Assembly (NCBI GenBank): GCA_037176885.1 | Contig: JAWWNJ010000135.1 | Span: 310,001-374,000, forward strand | Length of the DNA: 64,000 nt | Direction of reading: 5' to 3' | Source of the DNA: Favolaschia claudopus | Taxonomy: Eukaryota; Basidiomycota; Agaricomycetes; Agaricales; Mycenaceae | Shown: positions 53,856-64,000 of the stretch, piece after piece | How positions within the stretch are numbered: position 1 is the first letter of the stretch | Layout: every line of letters begins with the position of its first letter | Program-made: the position numbers and the translations under genes | The notes under the pieces: generated by a model | Seen by the model: the letters and a program-made list of their open reading frames with translations, nothing else | The model's database searches: none | Told to the model about the DNA's origin: nothing

Positions 53856-55129
53856 AGATAGAGAGCGTGGGATCCCCGCACCTTACTTAAGCACGTTATG
53901 TAACGCTTATTAATCGTTCCCACGGCCAAATCCCCAGTCGCACAGTGCTCTTGCCGGCCTGCGGAAAGTCTGACCTACAGACTTAGAAGACATTCTCGCT
54001 GTTTCGGCTCTGAAATTTTGGTTTTTGCTTTGAAAAGCACCTTCCACACTGCAAGGAAGTTCTGTCACTCATTGCGCCGCAAAGATTTGACAGGTCCCAC
54101 CCTTAAGCGAGCTGCCGAAGCATGCCGAGATGACTATCCTGTGGCTGTGCTGGCCAAATTTTCCTCCGAAATTATTGAAAAGTGTCCCATTTGGTGAGAA
54201 AACCACAAAGAAACACTCAGAAAAAAAGTGGTCTGAATTTTTTTGTGGGTCATATAGCAAGAGACCAAGGGACATTTTGGCAACTCTGCCCAATAGGAAC
54301 CCACCTCTATCTAAGACTTGTATTGGGCAAAACTCCCAATCTGGACCTTAGCATCGTGCTATAATAAGCCCTCGACGTCGAGCGTGACAATGTCACAGTG
54401 TGATGCTGACATACAGTGGTGGCAAATAGAAATTGCCGTGGCTTTTTGGTAAAAATCTCGATGTATACTTCACCGAATGACCTCAAATAAGATGTAGAGA
54501 TGGGTATGTGATACCTCTGTACCTCTTAGAACACTCAGCAACATATCATGCACTGAGAATGTATCAATAATGGATGGTTTCCGATTTTTGCCATATCCGG
54601 AAAAACACAATGTACCCTCAGCAAAAAAGTGTCATAATAGGATAAAAGTACTTGAAAAACAATGCTAGTTCTCACTTTGATTGACTGGAATTGATCGTTA
54701 TTTGAGCTAACGGCCGCTCGAAGTAGGTCATTTTAGCTACTTATTTTCTCTGCATTTTCAGCTATTTTGTGTGAAAATAGCCAACTCTGAGCGGTTGTTG
54801 TGAGCTCAAATGAGGGTCAATTCCATTCAACAAAAGTGGAAACTAGGACTGTTTTTCAAGTACCTTCATCCTATTGTGACACTTTTTTGCTGAGGATACA
54901 TTGAGTCTTTCCAGATATGGCAATAATCAGAAACTGTCCTGTTATTGATGCATTGTCAGGGCGTAATATATAGCTGAGTGTTCTAAGCAGTACAGAGGTA
55001 TCATATATTTATCTCTACATTTTATTTCAGGTCATTCGGTGAAGTATACAGCAAGATTTTGGCCAAAAAGCCACGGCAATTTCTATTTGCCACCACTGTA
55101 AGGGTGCGGGGATCCCACGCTCTCTACCT
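53856..55129. mobile_element. MITE family A, copy 2, with a nested palindromic element
   Basis: Same 27-bp TIR as 22921-23533, in the opposite orientation, TA duplication at 53854-53855 and 55130-55131. The internal insert is 54414-55098. Confidence 0.9.
54414..55098. mobile_element. 685-bp near-palindromic (fold-back) element, TIR CAGTGGTGGCAAATAG,TA duplication
   Basis: The two halves (about 340 bp each) are inverted copies with scattered differences, starting CAGTGGTGGCAAATAGAAAT. TA flanks both ends; MITE A copy 1 shows the empty site GACATAAGGG. No reading frame. Confidence 0.92.
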
Positions 55130-55559
55130 TACTTGCCCAGAGTTCGACAGGGCCATGACTTGCGAGAAAGGGCGAAAACAAGAGACCAGCGGCACTTGAT
55201 GTGGTACGGCAACACCCCACAAAGTGGTGCTCCCGGCTTTGCCGATGACAGAATCGTCAACAAACGTAAGCACAAATGAACGATCAAAACCCGTATATTG
55301 TTTCCAAAACGGCTGTATAGCTCCTACAGTAATTCTGAGAAGTTTGAGCATCAACAAACCTATATTGTATGCAACATATCCGCACAGTGTGTAGTAGCTG
55401 TCATGGGCTTCCCCAAATCACCAGAATCCACGGTTAATTTATGGCATCAACAACAATTTCTCTGCTTGAGTGGTTTCTCCCTCACTGTCTGGCTATTGCC
55501 CGTCATAAAGGTCCGCAGTTCACCACCGGGCTTTATCTAGATAAGCATGAATGGTTCTG

Positions 55560-56024
55560 ATGCAGCTGGGAACAGAATGCCCAAGATCAGCAGCCATTAG
55601 AGCTATCGGCTGCGCACACGCCAAAAGCCACCAGATGGCTCGTATGGCTTTTGGGCGCGACTACAATAAAGGCCGACTTCTCTGGGAATTTGAGGAAGGT
55701 GATCAAGTTCTCATTAATCCGCATTCCCTCTTAGGCTCCTCCGCGATGAAAAGGGTGCTGGGAAGAAACTGCTCCTCAAGTTCGACGGCCCGTTCGAAAT
55801 CAGTGGCAACCTCAGTCCAGTGACGTACCGTCTCCGTTTGCCGATCTCCTACGGCATGCACCCCATCGTGAACATCGCCCATTTGGAACCCTATAAAGTC
55901 TCACCTCCTGAGCTTGGCAACCGCCCCACTCGTTCACTCGCGATCGAAAGGCTTTGAACCGGAGGACGACGATTGGCTCACCAAGAAAGGACTGCGGAAT
56001 GCCCCTGAAATCCTAGCCAAGTAG
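55560..56024 (+). pseudogene. Ty3/Gypsy pol C-terminal fragment
   Basis: Reads KSHQMARMAFGRDYNKGRL, EFEEGDQVLINPHSLLG, then in another frame KKLLLKFDGPFEISGNLSPV, RLRLPISYGMHPIVNIAHLE and PYKVSPPELGNRPTRS, then DDDWLTKKGLRNAPEILAK with a stop at about 56024. This is the integrase C-terminal part (GPF motif) of Gypsy elements. Two frame breaks. It is unrelated in position to the Gypsy at 29340-33439. Confidence 0.8.
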
Positions 56025-56166
56025 ATCGATCAGGGTCGGATGGTACCTGCGGTGCCTTCCAATTGAAACCTCTCCATTCTCATGTTTGACTACTTATACC
56101 CCGGTTTCTCTCCAGTTTTCTTCACTGCGACATCCGCCCTTTCACTGGAATCTCGCCCTCTCAATA

Positions 56167-57391
56167 ATGGATTCGATTCCCGTCCGCATCTTCGACGTTC
56201 GTCAGTCTTCCGTCCCGCCTGTTGCCTCATCGACTTCCTACAACCTCTTTCTCTTCGGCTCCTCCTGCCGCTGTATCTCCACTCATCTCACCGCTCCTCA
56301 TCGTACAGATTCCACCTGTTGATCAGGACCGCGAATCTCCATTCGTCCCCTTCGCACGCCTTCTCCATCCGTGATCTCCGTCTCCAGTTCTCGTGAAGGC
56401 CCTGTCCAGTACATTGACGATTTCCGTGATTTCCATGGTCCTTTCCTTCCCAATCACATCTACAGTTCCTCTCCGACTGTCTCTACGGCCCTCGAGCTCA
56501 TCTCTGTACTCGTTCATGACCCAAACTTGAGGGTTCTATTCGGCTCCATGCTCGGAGGCACCGAGGATCATCGGAACTTCCCATCTGCCAGTGCGGCCAT
56601 CTACAGAGACCGCGACGGTCAGTGGTGCCTACGCCCTCATCTCAACAGTCGCGTCCAACAGGCTTTGGAATTTTAAAAATTGCGCAGGCATGATTCTTTG
56701 CGCCTTCAACGACGAGCTCGTTGACGACCTCGGTTTTGATCCCCATCATATGACCATGCATGTCCCCACTGCCGCTCTCGTGGAGACCAACATGGAGCCA
56801 CCCGCAATCTTTTCCCTCCTCTACGAGAACCGAGACCGCACTCCGCGACGACTCGATGACGAACAAGACGCTCGTGACTACTACGATAACTGCCTTGCCC
56901 AGCTTACCGTCGGCATCATTTATCTCGCCAAAATCATCCCCGTCGTCATGATCCGGGGTCCCCTCGCCGTGTGCAACCCGGGCGCGGGTCTTGCCATTCC
57001 GAAGCATGAGTTCCATAATCTGGGTGGGAGGGCGGACGGTCGGACGGACATCTTCCGAACGTATCTGGACGGGTTCGTCTATAATCGAGAGCTCTCGGCG
57101 CTTAGCGATTCGAGCTGTGGTCGCATTTTTTCCCCTCAGGGTTTTGCGGAGATCATCACCGTGGAACACAACGGCACCGTCGAGCTCGTACATTTCGCGG
57201 TTTTCCGACCATACCACTGGGTTTCCAAAAGGGGAAAAGAACGCAAAAAGGCGGAAAAAGAAAGAAAAAGAAAGAGAACAGAAAGAGACAAGTGTGCTTT
57301 TGGGGTGCGCATGGAGGCTCTTGAGAGCCTCAGAAAGATCCAAGGCGGGCTATTATTGTACTTGGTTGAAGCTTTTTCAATTACTCAATAG
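56167..57391 (+). pseudogene. Unknown protein gene, frame-broken, stop codon supplied by a MITE
   Basis: An ATG at 56167 (MDSIPVRIFDVRQSSVPP) opens a frame that shifts near 56265 and again near 56365, reads VQYIDDFRDFHGPF and HRNFPSASAAIYRDRDGQ, shifts near 56676, and continues as GMILCAFNDELVDDLGFDPH, DRTPRRLDDEQDARDYYDN, EFHNLGGRADGRTDIFR and IITVEHNGTVELVHF. A Lys/Arg/Glu tail (about 57230-57290) follows. The frame ends at TAG at 57389-57391, made of the TA duplication and the first base of the MITE at 57391. No domain is recognised; a gag-like or host gene are both possible. Confidence 0.45.
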
Positions 57392-57553
57392 AGCTTATTT
57401 GCAACCGGTGAGAAGCAGATTTCCAAGTACAAAGCTAAGCGAGAATTGTGAAAAGTGAGAGGCACATACTGGCACAAATTTCCGCTCCACAAGTGAGATT
57501 GACTGACATCTAGGTAGGGCAATTCCTATTTTTCACCGGTTGCAAATAAGCTC
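57391..57553. mobile_element. 163-bp MITE, TIR GAGCTTATTTGCAACCGGTG, TA duplication
   Basis: Inverted termini GAGCTTATTTGCAACCGGTG are nearly perfect over about 22 bp; TA lies on both sides (57389-57390, 57554-57555). Confidence 0.88.
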
Positions 57554-58456
57554 TAATACAATCATTGCACAAAATAAATATAAAGGAGCAAGACACACCG
57601 GTAACTGGCAAGGGGTAACAAAGTTCAACAGTAGATATGAAAGGGGAGGAGAGGAGGATAAACCTCCTAAACAGGCTATTGCATCGAAAATAAAATAAAA
57701 ATAAAAATGCAGTATCAATTGCGTACATTTGTATGATTGACTTGACTGAATTATGGACCCACACTACAGTAAGTAGAAGCCCAATCACTGGCCATTGCCA
57801 GAGACGAAGCTGCAGCATCAACATACTTCAAAGAAACTGTGATCCTAGGCTTACAGAAGGTGATAGAAAATTCAAAAGTGGCCCAGTAGAATGAGATTTC
57901 CGAGTACATCAGAGACTGAATGAAACAATATTGAGATCTCCTCACCCATTTTTTGCCTCACCTCAGGCTGCATCACTGGAAAGCGCAGAAGCAACGAGGA
58001 AAAATAGTTTGATCGTGACTAGAGCGAGAGAATCTCGTGAGTTTGAGCAGACAAAGAGCTAAGAACAAATTGAGTGTTGCCAATATTTTTCTGGAGCGTC
58101 CGGAGGAGCGGGAGAGGCTCATTTTGCGGCAACAGAGAGGGGATGATAAAAAGGCAGAATTTATTCAAATCGCGAGCAATTCGGGCCGTCCCAGCATGAA
58201 AAACACGCAATTAAATTGTGGACGAAAGACAGAAGGTTGTTAAGTGTTACGGTTATAACAACGTCACACTCAACCTCGGTACGTACCGGTTACGTCCCAG
58301 ATACCTCGCGGTGTGTGAAACGTGGCTGTGCACTCAACATGTTGAGTGGACCCAGCTGATCGGTCGGTTAACCCATTTCGCGTAATTTATGATCCCATTG
58401 ACGCGCCATCACAAGCGGTCGGGAGGGAATAGCAAGGAAGTCCCGCGGAACTATCA
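57554..58456. other. Region without a supported gene
   Basis: AT-rich. An A/T tract lies at about 57685-57710. The 104- and 68-codon frames have no motifs. Confidence 0.3.
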
Positions 58457-58580
58457 TTGGGGGAGCTTGCTCCCCCTTTTATCAGAGCCGTCACCGAAAA
58501 GCAATAAGCTGTGCTCGAGAGCGTTTTGATGTAATCAATAAATGCGTAATATATTGTGACTCCGAGTGATGCAAGGGATT
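58457..58580 (+). mobile_element. Element E, copy 4 (hairpin end)
   Basis: TTGGGGGAGCTTGCTCCCCC then TTATCAGAGCCGTCACCGAA, matching E copies 1 and 2 for about 60 bp before divergence. Flanked by CTATCA on the hairpin side, so an AT is present at the junction as in the other copies. Confidence 0.75.
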
Positions 58581-58929
58581 TCCGCTTGATCCAGAGACAG
58601 TCCGCTTGATCCCAGGTGATGGGTGGTGATGGGAACACAATTTTGGCAGATGCGCCGGTGCTGCCATGTCAATGTCTTCTTTCCCTTCTTCGACGACTAT
58701 CTGCGAAGAATTTGGGCTTCCTAAAAGTTCCTTTCCTCACGACTGTTTTACAGACGTGAGAATACAACTTCTTGGTACTCCCTGGATCCTCCGAGGATTT
58801 TTTTGTGTGTCTTATAAATTCATTTCTCAGTAAATATTCTAATTTCAACCCGAAAAGAAAGTCAAGATTGTAGTTTTGGGCTAGTTCACTGCTTGGTTCG
58901 AAGTTTTGACGATAATTCACTTGAATCCT

Positions 58930-59690
58930 GAATGGTATCCACCGCAAAACTATGTGAAAAAACATGATGGAATGTTCCACTCACATAGTCCGACCCAGTG
59001 AAAATTTCTAGGTGAAACTCACAAGCTCTTAGTGGAATTCATGGCATCTCCCTGTGACTTTCCCTCCAAGATTGGATGGAAGAACTAAGGGAAAGTCAGG
59101 GGGTTCTATAGACTCGCAGGGCCAGTCGACGTACACTTTGGTTACAATCCGAAAGGGCGAGACGATTTAGGAAGGAGGCAAAACATCAGAACAAACAATG
59201 ATGAGAACAACGGCAAGGGTAACCTCGTGTACGGACTGGAACCCCCGGTCGCCTGTTTCAGTGATGGATTTTCGCCCCGCCATTTCAGAGGGTCCAACTT
59301 TGAAAAAACGCGTCCAAAACCTTCAAAAAAACGTTCCGAAGTGGGTATATGAAAGATGGATAACTTTCTCTTCTCTACCGACTGACACCCCTTCTATTTT
59401 TCCGACCCGCCAAAAACAAGTTGGTGTCAATCGATAGAGAATCAAAAGTTATCCATTTCTGCTCTATACACCCGGGGCCCAATCTCTACGGATGCTGCGC
59501 TGCAAAATCGTCGTTGGCGCGAAAATTCTAAGTCGAGCCTCTGAAATGGCGGAGAAATCAGCCATCTGCCAAACTGGCGACGGGGGGGCCCAGCCGGTCC
59601 AGGTTGTTGCCTGAGTTCTCGATGGCATCACGTCAAACCGGACCGGGTGGTTCCACGAGCCTAGGGGTTCTACGACCACAGTGGTAACGA
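58930..59690. repeat. Degenerate relative of the CACTGTGGTCGCA element
   Basis: CTATGTGAGTGGAACATTCC (inverted, near 58970) and GGGGTTCTACGACCACAGTG at 59663-59682 match parts of 25812-26568. A further inverted pair, about 59225-59310 against 59520-59610 (CGCCATTTCAGAGG), lies inside. No complete left end was found. Confidence 0.5.
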
Positions 59691-61829
59691 ATTATTGAGT
59701 GGACTCGGATGTCCCAGTCTGTGCATGTTAAATACTCTTTTGTCCCCTTCGCGACTGCTCAGATAACATTCTATATGGCGAGTAGTTTGTATTGTTATTC
59801 ATGTACCAGTAGGGAGGAAGTGCCCTCAATCTGTTGTGCGTGGGCTCTCGGCTTTGCCCCATGAGCTAAGTGTGCAGATCCACTTGAGATCCACCTGAGC
59901 TGAGAGGGTTTTCACTCAGGATGAGAGGGTCAAAACAGTATATCATAGATACCTTGAGATCTCCATATCCATCAGTGCCCTCCTTGTCTTTGCAAATTAC
60001 CAACTATCTAATGGCAACTTGTGTTGAATTGTTGGCGTAGAAATCTTACTCAGAGTCGCACTTCTCTATTGCAAGCTGAAACAAATGAGAGTTTGACTTA
60101 CCACAAGTTCCTACCGGTCACACAGAATATACCAAGGAGGTGAATTTATCCATAATAAGACTCTGGAATTTGTGATATTCCAATCCAAGCGCAGTCAACA
60201 AAAATTCTAAAGAACTAAGATTTAGTAGCAGTATGATCAGACGAAATGTGAATCAACCCTGACCTGCATTCAATGCATGTTGGATTCAAAAAGATTTTGC
60301 CGTGAACAAATAGGCCGGGGTGATTGCCCTATCAGTCAATTGGAATAGATGCTTCACGAAGATTCAAATGACGGAAACATCCCAACAGAGTCCGCTGGTG
60401 GCACAGAGAAAATCATCAATGCTGCTGCGCAGTAAGAGGCAGAGAAGAATTCCAACCGCAACGACTTTGGTGTTTGTCAGCTGAACTCCCGCCAACGAAA
60501 ATGTTCAAAGACTCAAACAAAACACAGAAGGGTTGCGGAAAATCATTATCAATATCGAGCGGGATACAAGTCAGGGGAGATTACTACACCGAAATCAATA
60601 GTACTTGTTGGAAAAGACAACCATGCATGGGATACATGTATATTCATCATAGCTCCAGTTCTGGTGAGTTGAATAAGTAGAATTAGCAGCGGAGACAGCC
60701 CAGAAGTGAAGTACTCACTCAGATAAACATTATAGATACTGCCCAGATTGACTTAGTGTCTCAAATATCATAAACTTCCTGAGACAGAGACGTACCTGCG
60801 CAGAGCGTCACTCGTTTGAATAAACCTGGTACATAGAAGCTTGGCTGTAAACAAGTAAACTCTTCCCAACAATGTATTTTGAACCAAAAACCTGTGAGAA
60901 AAACAAATTGTTGACGATGGTGAACCCTGCAAATCAGTTTGCACAAAAAAAAATTTCATGGAACGTGAGAAGCTCACATGGCTTGGAGAGTTCACGGTAT
61001 ATCTGCTGATCTCAAGTAAAAAAAAGGAACCGAAAAACTGAGGGCAGTTGAATGGCAAGCGAGATCCGTGCAATGCAACGCACTTGTCAAAATGGAGAAA
61101 GGCACCGAACGTTGATTAGCTTGCTGAAGCAAGAACGTCGACCTCGGACACCGAGTGACTGAGATATGGATGTGAGTGATTATGAATGAACATGGGCAGA
61201 AAGCGGAAGGGTCGTCTCGCCGAGAATATCAGACAATTTTGAGATCAAGGGATGGACTTCTTTACAGTAATCAACGAGGAATCTTTAACGCGGGACCTTG
61301 ATAGAGAAAAGTTATACAGTAGCATACAGTCTGGTACATCAAGCATCGGCATCCACTAGCATCCCAGATAGAGTTGGAGGAAGTTGAACAACCGAGGAAG
61401 AGCTCATTTCCAGCTCCGTCCGAGAGACTAGCTCAATCATTAATCAGAGCTCATTGAGAATTTTGACCATCTGAGTCATTCGTCGCAGTGAGAGTCGAGC
61501 AGATCAAGCACCTCATGCATTCCATTGACAAAGTACACAGCGGTGTTGTGCAGACCAGAAAGATGATTGAGAATGCAAATCATTCGGGAGGTGGAGTCTG
61601 TGATCCGCCATCATATCAGCTGATGATCAGTGATGAATTGATTGCAGTGTGCCCATCAAATTCAGGCAAACAAACTTGAACTTGAAGTTCACGAACTATA
61701 TGTAACCTCGACCAATGCTGAACTTCGAGCACAAAATGGCAGTTAAATGTTTTGTATAAATTCATTTCTCATTAAATATTCTAGTTTCGGCCCAAATGAG
61801 GTGTCAGACGGAACATTTGAGGTTAGTTT
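59691..61829. other. Region without a supported gene
   Basis: No coding signal, RNA gene or clear repeat. A 36-bp match (ATAAATTCATTTCTCA...) joins 61757-61795 with 58813-58850. Confidence 0.3.
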
Positions 61830-62110
61830 TTGTCGTCGGCCGGAAGTTTTTGGCCAAGTTCAACTTCCGATGAGAAGAATTTCCTAAAATGGAAGTTGCA
61901 TCCGGAAGTTGAACTTTTAGTCGAAGTTTATGGCAGACAATGTGTGCAAAAAGTTTTTGGCGACAACCTTCCGATTTGTGCACAATTTGCAGCAACTTCG
62001 GCCTTAGCGACAACTCGGCGAGATGCAACTTGCAATCATACAACTCCAAATTGCGGCAACTTTGAGCCGACCATGTTTCCAGGTGGAGCAACTTCACATC
62101 CCTTGGATAC
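61830..62110. repeat. AACTTC/GAAGTT-rich low-complexity block 1
   Basis: CAACTTC, GAAGTTG and GCAACTT words recur more than a dozen times in about 280 bp, mostly in mixed orientation. The reading frames here mirror the repeat (Lys, Leu and Cys rich) and are not genes. Confidence 0.5.
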
Positions 62111-62730
62111 ATTTTCAACTTCTCGACGGTGCAGGTTCTGTCTTAACAAATTTCGGTAATAAGTAAGCTCCATCATGGATGATTATAATCTCCTGTTAAA
62201 AATTAGCGTAAGTACACTGATTCAACGCTCAAGAAGGCTTACTGCCAGACAATTCTAGAGGGTGATGGGAACTCTGTTCAACAATATTGGAACATTCACC
62301 GCCAGACCAGCTAGTAGGTTCAGTCTCGCCCTGGGGACATTCGCTGAAACTTTGCCACCAAAGTAATTGAATCGAGGCTTTGTCTGCCAAGCAGTGGACT
62401 CAATCAAGTCACATCTGGGAAGTAAAGGCGCGGAATCATTCGTCATAGACTCATGGCATCTCCGCACGGTGCAACCCACTCACATCTGGTCAGTGTTCAA
62501 AATTAAACAGACTGTAATAGGCGTGAGTGACCATTGAATACGTTGATTTGAATACTTGTCATCTTCTCTGGCAGTGTACAGAACTATAGGTCGTCGATTC
62601 GGGTGCACTGGCTCATTGTGAGCTCGATAGATTACAGATTTTTGTAAGGCCGAACGACGCCGAGCTATCATATCAGTGGCAAAGTCAAGGCAAAGTGGTG
62701 AACAAACCCATCATCATCGGGCCGTGAAAT
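62111..62730. other. Region without a supported gene
   Basis: Short frames only; no motifs or repeats recognised. Confidence 0.3.
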
Positions 62731-63010
62731 GCGGAGTGCCGTGGTCGAAGTTGCAGCAAGCCGTCCCGCAAGTTGTCACGAGTACTGTTCAAGTTGCTCC
62801 TACCTCCAACTTGTCCCTACCAAAGTTGTTCTTTGCAAGATTGAAGTTGCACAAAAGTTGAAGTTGTACCCCGGTGAAGTTGATCATTTTTTCACGAAAA
62901 ATTGGAACTAACCTGAAAATACTTTTTGCACAGTATATCGCCCATAGAAGTTCAACTCAGTTGTAGTTCAACTTTGATGATTTGTAGTTCAACTTGCCCT
63001 GTATTCAGGT
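62731..63010. repeat. AAGTTG-rich low-complexity block 2
   Basis: AAGTTG or CAACTT words occur about 15 times, now mostly in the AAGTTG direction. The block mirrors 61830-62110, and together they may be the two arms of one low-complexity element with a 620-bp middle. Confidence 0.5.
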
Positions 63011-63142
63011 AGTAGTTTTATGTCATTTAGCTAGTGGTTTCAAATACCCAGCCAGTGGTGTATATATCTTCAGTCTGTGGTTGCTAACCGACAGCTTGTG
63101 GGACAGTGTTTGATGGCCGTGATGGAGCCAAGACTTGAGCTT

Positions 63143-63931
63143 GATGGGGAAGCTTGCTTCCCCATTCATCGGTATAGGGCTCCAGAATGCAGATGCTTAC
63201 AAATGTCCGTCCGGATGCTTTGTAAGCACTGTCCTGGAGTCCCTGAGTCCGTGGGGACTTCGGGAATGACCGTCACTGTCATTGTCATGTGACTTCGGAC
63301 TGCACACCGAATTGGCGCCGAATGAACTTTTCCGAGTGTTCAACTTTGGTTCAACTCAAGTTCAATTGACCTGTTTGAACCCCATGTGCTGTAAATAAAT
63401 ATATATACCCTACCAACACCTATATACTAAATGGTTGCTTGCTAATAAAAAAGATTCAGTAAGCATCAAGTTGTGTAAGTTACCTTGAAGCCTCCTCAAG
63501 TTACAAGCAATTTGCCACCAGTGCCGGGGCTCAGGGGATGCTCTGAGCAACTTCAAAGAATTCCCAGACTTTGTGCTACTACCAGTGTTGAATATACTTA
63601 CCACTATCCAGTAAGCTTTAGCTGTCAAAATTAATAATTCAAAAAAACCAGGGCCACTGGGTGTGCAACCAGATTCATCAGGAGCAGAAGGGTCTTGAAG
63701 GTGTATATGAGGGCGGTATACTGAGGCGGCTCTGAGGTTCGTCATCTGAATAAAATTGTTACCCAAATCGGGCGAAAAACTGCTCGAGCCAATAATGTTG
63801 CCGAATTTAGCAAGATTGACTACTTACTGTACATGGATGAATTGGACGTATTTGGCTAGGATATTGAATTCTTCGCACTGAAGCAAGCTTACCCTCCTAT
63901 GTGGACCATTGTCCACATACCCAACATGTTC
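63143..63931 (-). repeat. Exon-bearing duplicated segment, copy 2 (no MITE)
   Basis: Matches 9633-10711 without the MITE. It begins at the hairpin GGGGAAGCTTGCTTCCCC. On the minus strand it holds CEEFNILAKYVQFIH, then after an intron TNLRAASVYRPHIHLQDPSA and FFELLILTAKAYWIV with GT-AG borders, so it carries 3' exons of the gene that starts at 11221. The upstream exon is absent here; a different sequence follows 63931. Confidence 0.8.
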
Positions 63932-64000
63932 AAACAACTACACCACACATGTGGCTGTGTTTGCTTTGCTGGCAATCTGCTATCGCTTCGTACTGCTCAC

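Noticed and set aside
56642..57343. A 233-codon minus-strand gene
   Set aside because: It is the shadow of the plus-strand coding sequence, which has the better protein-like composition.

Overview
This window looks like nuclear DNA of a mushroom-forming basidiomycete (Agaricomycetes; the family is not decidable here). The evidence is the short GT-AG introns (about 40-60 nt), an F-box gene of agaric type, and decayed Gypsy, Copia, LINE, hAT and Tc1/mariner elements with a very high density of MITEs. There are no bacterial operons, rRNA genes or CRISPR. The organism is an inference; the intron and element structures are read from the sequence.

Layout. 1-2288 is a frame-broken coiled-coil gene. 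4302-5818 is a frame-broken multi-exon gene of unknown function. 6045-7218 is an intron-containing DD34E transposase. 7678-9613 is an acidic gene fragment split by an inverted-repeat element. 9633-11221 holds an unknown gene whose 3' part recurs at 63143-63931. 11528-14350 is a cluster of small inverted-repeat elements. 15153-17882 is a decayed ABC transporter gene. 20683-28592 is one nest: a tRNA-headed SINE opened by two copies of a hairpin-ended element, one of which carries a MULE-like MITE and a Tc1/mariner element that itself holds about 4 kb of further insertions. 28606-36117 has two inverted copies of an F-box gene flanking a truncated Ty3/Gypsy fragment, which contains a 1.87-kb LTR element. 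39093-43151 is a hAT transposon with recognisable TIRs. 43166-48180 is MITEs, a SINE and tandem duplications. 48477-50575 is a LINE ORF1 interrupted by two different MITEs. 53170-57553 holds a degenerate minisatellite, a MITE with a palindromic element inside it, a Gypsy pol tail and an unknown gene. 57554-63142 is nearly gene-free.

How it fits together. Almost every recognisable gene belongs to a mobile element or is broken by one. Many insertions can be proved inside the window because a second, uninterrupted copy of the target is present (empty-site logic) or because target-site duplications are visible: TA for many elements, 9 bp for a MULE-type MITE, 8 bp for a hAT-type MITE, 5 bp for the LTR element and 11 bp for the SINE. 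The only long intact non-transposon reading frame is the 475-codon F-box gene at 34690-36117.

The least ordinary system is the hairpin-ended element family (E). Its copies end in an 8-bp-stem hairpin, sit at A/T dinucleotides and show no clear target duplication, which suggests a small rolling-circle (Helitron-like) element. Single-base frame breaks recur in almost all conserved reading frames, so either broad decay or indel errors in the assembly must be considered.
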